DNA of 64,000 nucleotides, taken from the NCBI RefSeq assembly GCF_016595245.1, contig NZ_JAENHM010000035.1:32360-96359 (forward strand). Direction: 5' to 3'. The notes under the pieces were generated by a model. It saw only the letters and a program-made list of their open reading frames with translations, made no database searches and was not told the origin of the DNA. Below, in pieces: positions 36,529 through 42,900 of this stretch. A program made the translations under genes and the position numbers. Source of the stretch: Azospirillum endophyticum. Its GTDB lineage: Bacteria > Pseudomonadota > Alphaproteobacteria > Azospirillales > Azospirillaceae. How positions within the stretch are numbered: the stretch's first letter is position 1; every line of letters begins with the position of its first letter.

Positions 36529-37410
36529 TCAGGCCGCGACGGCGGCGGCCAGGACGCGGGTCTGGCGGGCGACCTTTTCGAAGGCGCGCTCCTCGATCTG
36601 GCGGATGCGTTCGCGGCTGACGCCGTAGCGCACCGACAGATCTTCCAGGGTCAGCGGGCTGTCCGACAGGCGGCGGCTGGTCAGGATGTCGCGTTCTCGG
36701 TCGTTCAGCACGCCCATCGCCTCGTGCAGCAGGGCGCTGCGCTGGCGGGCCTCGCCGCGTTCGACCAGCGACTCCTCGACCGACGGGCGGTCGTCGGCCA
36801 GCAGATCCTGCCATTCGCCCGAATCGCCGTCGGCGCTCATCGGCGCATTGAGCGAGGCCACCGGCCCCGACAGGCGGCGGTTCATGGCGACGACGTCGTC
36901 CTCCGGCACCGACAGGTCGGTGGCGATGCGGGTGACGCTGTCGGGCTGCAGGTCGCCGCTGCCGTATTCGCCCAACTTCCGCTTCAGGCGGCCCAGGCTG
37001 AAGAACAGCTTCTTCTGCGCGGCGGTGGTGCCGATCTTCACGAGGCTCCAGGACCGCAGGATGTAATCCTGGATCGAGGCCTTGATCCACCACATCGCGT
37101 AGGTGGACAGGCGGAACCCGCGTTCCGGCTCGAATTTCTTGACGGCGGTCATCAGGCCGAGATTGCCCTCGGCGATCAGGTCGGACAGCGGCAGGCCGTA
37201 GCCGCGATAACCGCCGGCGATCTTGACGACCAGCCGAAGGTGGCTGGTGACCAGCTTGTGCGCCGCATCGACGTCGCCATGCTCGGTCCAGGCCTTGGCC
37301 AGCATATACTCGTCCTCGGCCGCCAGGACCGGGTAACGGTGCGTCTCGTTGATGTAGCGGGACAGGGATTCGCCGGAATCGGGCGAACGGAGCGCAATGG
37401 CGGTGCTCAT
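36529..37410 (-). CDS. rpoH: RNA polymerase sigma-32 factor
   Basis: A heat-shock sigma factor of 293 residues. Region 2 contains LAAEDEYMLAKAWTEHGD, DLIAEGNLGLMTAVKKFEPE and RLSTYAMWWIKASIQDYILR; the RpoH box appears as AQKKLFFSLGRLKRKLG. Region 4 has VRYGVSRERIRQIEERAFEK. Alphaproteobacteria often carry several rpoH genes, and this may be one of two or more. A convincing housekeeping promoter lies about 85 bases upstream. Confidence 0.94.
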   Translation of the reverse strand: MSTAIALRSPDSGESLSRYINETHRYPVLAAEDEYMLAKAWTEHGDVDAAHKLVTSHLRLVVKIAGGYRGYGLPLSDLIAEGNLGLMTAVKKFEPERGFRLSTYAMWWIKASIQDYILRSWSLVKIGTTAAQKKLFFSLGRLKRKLGEYGSGDLQPDSVTRIATDLSVPEDDVVAMNRRLSGPVASLNAPMSADGDSGEWQDLLADDRPSVEESLVERGEARQRSALLHEAMGVLNDRERDILTSRRLSDSPLTLEDLSVRYGVSRERIRQIEERAFEKVARQTRVLAAAVAA

Positions 37411-37494
37411 GTCACATCCTCGTGCAAAGCGATATGACGGGTTCGAGGCTCCCATCCGGCGAACCTCGGCCTCTCCGGCGGAGCAGGCAGGGAT

Positions 37495-37522
37495 ATAGTA
37501 CAAAATCGGTGCTGAAAGTCAA
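37495..37522 (-). promoter_or_regulatory. Housekeeping-type promoter of rpoH
   Basis: Read on the minus strand, TTGACT and TACTAT are separated by 16 bases, close to the sigma-70 consensus and unusually AT-rich for this genome. Transcription would start about 75 bases before the rpoH ATG. Confidence 0.6.
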
Positions 37523-37684
37523 GCTTGGCGGTCAGGTATCGCGCGCAGCTATCAGGTGCGGCCACGCGCGGCGCGATCGTCATGCCCGGGCGCAGCCGCC
37601 GATTGACCTCCCTCAGTGCGGGGCAAACCGAAGCGTGGCAGGACTGCGCCGTCGCCGGGCACCATCGCAAGGGAACCGCAGGGC

Positions 37685-38062
37685 ATGAAGATCGCCGTCG
37701 GCACCAAGGATTTCGAGACCATCGTCCCCCATGGCGGCCGCACCCGCCGCTTCCTGGTCTATGAGGCGGAGGCCGGAACCGATCCGGTCGAAACCGGCCG
37801 GATCGAACTGGCGGAAGCCGAGGTGCTGCACCTCTGCGGCGACGGCCGGCCGCACCCGATCGATGCGGTTCGGGTGGTCATCGCCGGCTCGTCCGGTGCC
37901 GGCTTCGTCGCCCATATGAAGCGGCGCGGCATCGAGCCGGTGACGACGACGGAGACCGATCCGGTCCGGGCGATCCGCGGCTGGTTCGCCGGCACGCTGG
38001 AACCGGCGCCCGAACCCGAGCACCCGCACGAGCATGATGACGGTGAGGGACGCGGCCACTGA
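37685..38062 (+). CDS. NifX/NifB-C-terminal-like (dinitrogenase cofactor family) protein
   Basis: A 125-residue protein of the dinitrogenase iron-molybdenum cofactor biosynthesis fold. It starts MKIAVGTKDFETIVPHGGRT and has VIAGSSGAGFVAHMKRRGIE in the middle, as in NifX, NafY and free-standing relatives. The C-terminus is histidine- and acid-rich (EPEHPHEHDDGEGRGH), suggesting metal binding. In nif clusters such proteins hold cofactor precursors, but no nif gene is near, so the role is open. AAGGGAACCGCAGGGC lies before the ATG, a plausible ribosome binding region. Confidence 0.78.
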   Translation: MKIAVGTKDFETIVPHGGRTRRFLVYEAEAGTDPVETGRIELAEAEVLHLCGDGRPHPIDAVRVVIAGSSGAGFVAHMKRRGIEPVTTTETDPVRAIRGWFAGTLEPAPEPEHPHEHDDGEGRGH

Positions 38063-38109
38063 CAGGCCGGTCCGGCCGGCGACTCGGGCCGGCCACTCGG
38101 GTCCGTCGA

Positions 38110-38871
38110 TCAGACCGGGAAGCTGACGCTGGCGGTGGTGCCGGCGGCGTCGCTGTCGGTTGACAGCGTGTCGCCGAGCTGGCCGGCCAGCGCCTCGGCC
38201 AGCATCAGCCCGTCTTCGGCGGTGGTGTCGAATCCGGCGGGCAGGGCGCGGCCATTGTCCTCCACCGTCAGGCGGGCGCGGCCGCTGTCGCCCTGCTGGC
38301 GCACGGTGATGCGGATCCAGCCGTCGTCGGGGAAGGCATGGTGAAGGCAGTTCGTCACCAGCTCCGCGATGATCAGGCCGAGCGGCATCGCCTCGTAAAG
38401 GCCGATCTGGATCGGGTCGGAGTTGACCGTCACCGGCACGCGCGACAGCGCGCCCGGCGTGCCCTCCCGCACCGCCTCGCACAGGGCGGTGACGTAGCGG
38501 CCGAGGTCCACATGGGTGCCGGCGCCGCTCTCGTGCAATTGACGGTAGAGGATCGCCAAGGCCTCGATGCGGACCATGGTCTGCTCGTAGGCGGCGCGGG
38601 CGTCCGGATCGCGGATGCGGCCGGCCTGCAGCTTCAGCAGGCTGATGACCAGCTGCAGGCTGTTCTTGGCGCGGTGCTGCAGTTCCCTCAGCTCCGCTTC
38701 CAGCTCCTGGATGCGTGCCGTCAGCCGGTCGGCCATGGACACGCCGGACATGCCGGTCGCGACGCCGTCGCCGGTCTGGTCCGGAGGAGAATAAGCGGCC
38801 TGCGACCGCGGAAGCATCGGCATGGGAACGGACTCGGCTCGGTCGTCACAGGTGGGCATCGTCGAAAACAT
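38110..38871 (-). CDS. Orphan cytoplasmic sensor histidine kinase (HisKA_2 type)
   Basis: A 253-residue kinase of the HisKA_2/HWE-like family. The phosphoacceptor box is ELQHRAKNSLQLVISLLKL near residue 65, the ATP-binding N-box is LIIAELVTNCLHHAFPDDGW, and VEDNGRALPAGF is the G-type box. No membrane segment or input domain is present; the first 45 residues are low-complexity, followed by a short coiled coil. No response regulator adjoins it. Such kinases often act with the general stress or phyllosphere response. Confidence 0.82.
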   Translation of the reverse strand: MFSTMPTCDDRAESVPMPMLPRSQAAYSPPDQTGDGVATGMSGVSMADRLTARIQELEAELRELQHRAKNSLQLVISLLKLQAGRIRDPDARAAYEQTMVRIEALAILYRQLHESGAGTHVDLGRYVTALCEAVREGTPGALSRVPVTVNSDPIQIGLYEAMPLGLIIAELVTNCLHHAFPDDGWIRITVRQQGDSGRARLTVEDNGRALPAGFDTTAEDGLMLAEALAGQLGDTLSTDSDAAGTTASVSFPV

Positions 38872-39045
38872 TCGTCAATCTAAGCGCTTGTCCGCCCGGC
38901 CCCACCGGTTCTGAGGGAGTAACCCGCCGCGCCTAGCCGTTACGACGGGGGTCGGCACGACGGTTGCGCTGCATCCTGCCGTATGTCCGAGCAAAGCCCC
39001 AAAAGAAAGATTGTGTCCCTGGATTGCACTGACAAGAGTGGCGCG

Positions 39046-40107
39046 ATGACGATGCGAAAATCCTCGGACCGGACCCTGCTGGCGTGGGGCCTGTCGTTGC
39101 TGGCCCTGTCGGGCGGCTGCGCCGCCATGGTCGGTGCCGGCGGTACGGACACCGAGTCGGTCACCGCCTCCGCGGTGCCGCTCGACCGTGGACGGCCGGA
39201 CAGGAGTGTCGTCGGACCGCTGCGTTTCCTGGGCGGGCTGGACATCGCCGGCGGTGACCGGGTCGGCGGGCTGTCCGGCCTTTGGGTGGCCCCGGCCGGC
39301 GACCGCTTCGTCGCTGTCGGCGACACCGGGCTGGTGGTGGACGGCCGGCTGCGGACCGATGCCGATGGCCGGCTGGACGGTCTGTCCGAGGTCCATGCCC
39401 GCCCGCTGAGGGTGGAGGAGGGGGCGTCCCGCCGCAAGCGCCGCACCGATGCGGAGGATCTGACGCGCCTGCCCGACGGCGGCTGGCTGGTCTCGCTGGA
39501 GCGCGACCATCGCATCCTGCGCTACGGCGGCGGCGACCGGGGACCGGAGGGCACGCCGACACCGATTCCTCTGCCGTCGGGCATGGAGGACGCGCCGGAG
39601 AATGGCGGGCTGGAGGCGCTGACCCTCCTTTCCGACGGCCGGCTGCTGGCTGTCGAGGAGGGGGAGGACGATGGCCGCCGCGAGCGCCGCGCCTGGATCA
39701 CGCGGGCGGGCCTTGCGGGGGACGGGGTGCCGCGCGGCGTCGCCGACTGGCAGCCCTTCACCTATCTTGCGGCGCCGCGCTACCGCCCGACCGCCGCCGC
39801 CCCGCTGCCGGACGGCGGCGCACTGGTTCTGGAACGCCGGGTGTCGCTGCTGGGAGGCTGGTCGTCGCGGCTGGTGCGCGTCGCGCCGCGGCAGCTTGCG
39901 GCCGGTGCGGTGGTGGCCGAGGCGGTGGTGGAGGGAGAGGAGCTTGGCCGCCTGGAGGCTCCCCTGGTGAACGACAATTTCGAAGGCATCGCCACCCGGC
40001 CGGGGCCGGCGGGACAAACGCTGGTCTATCTGGTCTCAGACAACAATTTCAGTTCGCTCCAGCGCACCTACCTTCTGTTGTTCGCCCTGCACGGCCCGTC
40101 CTCGTGA
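39046..40107 (+). CDS. Exported phytase-like esterase domain protein
   Basis: A protein of about 353 residues that fits the phytase-like esterase (PF13449-type) beta-propeller family by its features. These include GGLSGLWVAPAGDRFVAVGD near the N-terminus, RTDAEDLTRLPDGGWLVSLE and NDNFEGIATR near the end. The N-terminus, with LLAWGLSLLALSGGCAAM, is a signal peptide that may be a lipoprotein signal, though the residue three before the Cys is not the usual Leu. An ATG 21 codons upstream (38983) gives a long polar tail before the signal and is less likely. The enzyme substrate is unknown. Confidence 0.75.
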   Translation: MTMRKSSDRTLLAWGLSLLALSGGCAAMVGAGGTDTESVTASAVPLDRGRPDRSVVGPLRFLGGLDIAGGDRVGGLSGLWVAPAGDRFVAVGDTGLVVDGRLRTDADGRLDGLSEVHARPLRVEEGASRRKRRTDAEDLTRLPDGGWLVSLERDHRILRYGGGDRGPEGTPTPIPLPSGMEDAPENGGLEALTLLSDGRLLAVEEGEDDGRRERRAWITRAGLAGDGVPRGVADWQPFTYLAAPRYRPTAAAPLPDGGALVLERRVSLLGGWSSRLVRVAPRQLAAGAVVAEAVVEGEELGRLEAPLVNDNFEGIATRPGPAGQTLVYLVSDNNFSSLQRTYLLLFALHGPSS

Positions 40108-40191
40108 CCTTGCTTTCCGACCAAAGTCGGAGGGTGTCCGCATCGTCCGGTGTTTGACAGCGGGGCGGCCCTTGCGGCTTGCTGGCCGGGA

Positions 40192-41193
40192 ATGGTCGCA
40201 AGGGAAACAATCGTGGCAGCAAGCGATAAGTTCGGAAGCGCACCAAGTCCGGCTCCATCGGTGCCCGGCGCCGGGCGGGCGGCGGTGCTGACCCTGCTGG
40301 CGATGCTGGCCTTCGCCGCGAACTCCATCCTCTGCCGGCTGGCGCTGACCCAGACCGCCATCGACCCCGCCAGCTTCACCCTGGTGCGCATCGCCTCCGG
40401 CGCCGCCAGCCTGTGGCTGATCGCCCGCATCGCCGGGCATTCCAAATCCGGGGCCAAATCCGGGGCCAAACCCGGGTCCAAACCCGGGGCCAAATCGGGT
40501 GCGGGCAGCTGGCGCGGTGCCGCAGCGCTGCTGGCCTATGCCGCGGCCTTCTCCTTCGCCTATCTGACCATGACGGCGGGAACAGGGGCGCTGCTGCTGT
40601 TCGGGGCGGTGCAGGCCACCATGATCCTGGGCGGGCTGTCCCGCGGCGAGCGGCTGGCGCCGTTGCAATGGGGCGGGCTGGGGCTGGCGCTCGGCGGGTT
40701 GGCGCTGCTGCTGGCGCCGGGCCTGTCGGCACCGGACCCGCTGGGGGCGCTGCTGATGGTCGCGGCCGGAGCGGCCTGGGGCGTCTATTCGCTGCTTGGG
40801 CGGGCCAGCCGCGATCCGATCGCCACCACCGCCGGCAATTTCCTGCGGGCTGCACCGATGGCTGCGGTGCTGGCGCTGATGGCGGCACTGGCCGGTCCGC
40901 ATGGGGGCGGCCATCTTCCAGGCGGAGGCCTGGGCTGGGACCGGGGTGGGCTGGTCTATGCGGTGCTGTCGGGAGCGCTGGCGTCGGGCGTCGGCTATTC
41001 CATCTGGTATGCCGCGCTTCCCGCGCTGACCGCCGCCCGCGCCGCCTCGGTCCAGTTGAGCGTGCCGGTCATCACCGCCCTTGCCGCGGTGCTGGCACTG
41101 GGCGAACGGATCACGCCGACGCTGGCGGTGTCGTCGATCGCCGTGCTGGGCGGCATCGCCCTGGTCATCACCGGGAAGACGCGGCGGGCCTGA
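40192..41193 (+). CDS. EamA/DMT-family transporter
   Basis: A drug/metabolite transporter of about 333 residues with two EamA repeats and roughly ten hydrophobic helices: FAANSILCRLALTQTAIDPA in the first repeat and AAGAAWGVYSLLGRASRDPI opening the second. The last helix pair contains VQLSVPVITALAAVLALGER, typical of the superfamily. Between helices 2 and 3 is a Lys/Ser/Gly/Pro repeat loop coded by five 12-base tandem units. The start is uncertain; the ATG at 40192 is taken, with a GTG seven codons later possible. The substrate is unknown. Confidence 0.82.
   Translation: MVARETIVAASDKFGSAPSPAPSVPGAGRAAVLTLLAMLAFAANSILCRLALTQTAIDPASFTLVRIASGAASLWLIARIAGHSKSGAKSGAKPGSKPGAKSGAGSWRGAAALLAYAAAFSFAYLTMTAGTGALLLFGAVQATMILGGLSRGERLAPLQWGGLGLALGGLALLLAPGLSAPDPLGALLMVAAGAAWGVYSLLGRASRDPIATTAGNFLRAAPMAAVLALMAALAGPHGGGHLPGGGLGWDRGGLVYAVLSGALASGVGYSIWYAALPALTAARAASVQLSVPVITALAAVLALGERITPTLAVSSIAVLGGIALVITGKTRRA
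40442..40501 (+). repeat. 12-base tandem repeat in the DMT transporter gene
   Basis: Five imperfect copies of CCAAATCCGGGG encode a run of KSGA, KPGS and KPGA units in a loop that should face the cytoplasm. Because the unit is a multiple of three, copy-number change would alter loop length and not the frame. Confidence 0.85.
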
Positions 41194-41252
41194 GCGTCAC
41201 CGGACTCGGTTCCTTCGCATCAGGCCGATGCGGTCCGTGCCCGGTCCAGCGC

Positions 41253-41375
41253 CTATAGGCGGACAGACGGGCTGGAATAGCGCTCCGCGGTCGAGTGGTC
41301 GACCGCGTTGAACGCGGCGGCGGCGCCCAGCGCGATCACGACCGCGGCGGCGAAGCCGAGGAGCATTGCCTTCAT
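41253..41375 (-). CDS. Small single-helix membrane protein (40 residues)
   Basis: A 40-residue protein: MKAMLLGFAAAVVIALGAAA forms one membrane helix or uncleaved signal anchor, followed by the polar tail HSTAERYSSPSVRL. A strong GGGAGGGACGG lies just before the ATG, which supports real translation. I do not recognise a function. A similar design, MKA plus helix plus a related tail, occurs in the 58-residue protein at 61.2 kb. It is transcribed on its own between the convergent transporter gene and the DUF3553 gene. Confidence 0.65.
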   Translation of the reverse strand: MKAMLLGFAAAVVIALGAAAAFNAVDHSTAERYSSPSVRL

Positions 41376-41489
41376 CCCGTCCCTCCCTGTCACCTGTTCG
41401 AAGTCACCTGTCCGAATTCGTCGGCATAAAAGCAAAGCCGCCGGAGCGGCGCAATCGGCGCTTTCCCGGATCCCGACGAGAGGCCGGAA

Positions 41490-41669
41490 TCAGCCCCCGT
41501 CCGGGTCGACCAGCGTCAGCGCGATGACGTCGCTATCGATCAGCACCTTGCCCACATGCTCGAAATTGACGGTGATACGGTTGCGGATGGCCGATTGCAC
41601 CTGCCCCAACCCCCAGTCGGGTTGGTCGGGATGGCGCACCCAGGCGCCCGGAACCAGCGAATCGTCCAT
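41490..41669 (-). CDS. DUF3553-type small protein
   Basis: A 59-residue protein with the DUF3553 pattern: VPGAWVRHPDQPDWGLGQVQ, then ITVNFEHVGKVLI, ending ALTLVDPDGG. Similar modules occur alone and at the end of UvrD-like helicases, where the fold resembles a small beta-barrel. The start MDDSLVPG has GGGGGGCGAC before it. It lies head-to-head with chpT; the two start codons are 123 bases apart. Confidence 0.75.
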   Translation of the reverse strand: MDDSLVPGAWVRHPDQPDWGLGQVQSAIRNRITVNFEHVGKVLIDSDVIALTLVDPDGG

Positions 41670-41792
41670 GTCGCCCCCCATCCGTCACACTATTGTTCAT
41701 AGGAAATGCGGCCGCCTGTGCGGCTGCGCCCGGAAAGTATAGAATCTCCGGCACCGCGCCGTCGCCGTTCCTTTTTCCCCGGAGTCCGCCTC

Positions 41793-42479
41793 GTGACCGA
41801 ATCGTCCTCACTCCCCGTCAGCGTCGACATCCGCGTGCTGGAACTGCTGGCGTCGAAGCTCTGCCACGATCTGGTCAGCCCGGTCGGCGCGATCCGCAAC
41901 GGGCTGGAACTGATCGAGGAGATGCAGGAGGACGAGGACGGCGGCCCGGCAGCCGTCGGCGGCTTCCTGGGCGAGGCGGTCAAGCTGATCGACCATTCCT
42001 CCGAGCAGGCCGACCGCCGGCTGCGGGTGTTCCGGCTGGCCTATGGGCTGGCCGGGCGCGACCAGAAGGGTTTCGGCGACGCCCGTGCCGCCGCGTCCGG
42101 CTATGTCGAGGGCGGGCGCACCCGGCTCGACTGGCCGGAACGGGTGCCCCACGACATGACCGCCCAGCGCCGCGGCGTGGTGAAGCTCGTGCTGAACCTG
42201 GTGATGCTGGCGGACGAGGCGCTGACCCACGGAGGTCTCGTCTCCGTCGCCGCGGATGGGGACGAGACTTCCGGCCGCATCACGGTGACCGCCGCCGGCC
42301 GGCCCGGCACGCTCAAACCGGAGGCCGCGGCGGCGCTTGCCGGCACGGCATCGCCCGAGGCGCTGAGTCCGCGCACCATCCACGCCTATCTGGCCGGCCG
42401 GCTGGCCGAGAGCGACGGCTTCCGCATCGGGGTCGCCACCGAAAGCAGCGAGCGGCTGGTCTTCACCGCGGAGTGGTGA
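41793..42479 (+). CDS. chpT: Histidine phosphotransferase ChpT
   Basis: ChpT relays phosphate from the hybrid kinase CckA to the response regulators CtrA and CpdR in alphaproteobacteria. The 228-residue protein has the phosphoacceptor helix LASKLCHDLVSPVGAIRNGL near residue 22, and a degenerate kinase-like C-terminal domain (VVKLVLNLVMLADEAL, then GRPGTLKPEAAAAL) that has lost ATP-binding motifs. A GTG at 41793 with GGAG nine bases upstream gives the expected N-terminus. A ctrA gene lies 7.5 kb downstream in the same window. Confidence 0.87.
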   Translation: MTESSSLPVSVDIRVLELLASKLCHDLVSPVGAIRNGLELIEEMQEDEDGGPAAVGGFLGEAVKLIDHSSEQADRRLRVFRLAYGLAGRDQKGFGDARAAASGYVEGGRTRLDWPERVPHDMTAQRRGVVKLVLNLVMLADEALTHGGLVSVAADGDETSGRITVTAAGRPGTLKPEAAAALAGTASPEALSPRTIHAYLAGRLAESDGFRIGVATESSERLVFTAEW

Positions 42480-42521
42480 CCCTTCCGGCCCCGTCGCAAC
42501 CCCCGTCGCAACCGGGCGCCG

Positions 42522-42695
42522 TCACAACTGCTTGAAGATTCTCGGCTCCACCACGATCTGCTCCACCCCGCCGGTGGTCTGGTGGGCCGTGCTGCGCAAC
42601 GTGACCGCCAGATTGTGGCGGGCCGCCTCCGCCAACGCGGCGTTGAGGCGGTCCACGGCATCGCGCACGGATTGGGCGAGTTCAGTGTCGGTCAT
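42522..42695 (-). CDS. Small protein of unknown function (57 residues)
   Basis: A 57-residue soluble protein, MTDTELAQSVRDAVDRLNAA at the N-terminus (a probable amphipathic helix) and GVEQIVVEPRIFKQL at the end (a probable strand). GGGAGGATCG lies directly before the ATG. I do not recognise a family. It lies between chpT (convergent) and cheA (divergent), with about 205 bases to cheA that hold the promoters of both. Confidence 0.6.
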   Translation of the reverse strand: MTDTELAQSVRDAVDRLNAALAEAARHNLAVTLRSTAHQTTGGVEQIVVEPRIFKQL

Positions 42696-42900
42696 CGATC
42701 CTCCCTGTGACAATGGAACCCCGATCCTCCCGGTGGAAGCCCTGGGAAGACTCCCTATCGGAAGAGGTAAGGTTCTCTTAATCAGTGTTTGACAGGCTCC
42801 CATCCTACCTGGACTGGAGCGTAACTGGCGGCCTTATCGATGCCGCCGTTCGAGCCGCAGGCCGGCGCGGACCATAAACATTGGGCCTGGGGAATGCGAC

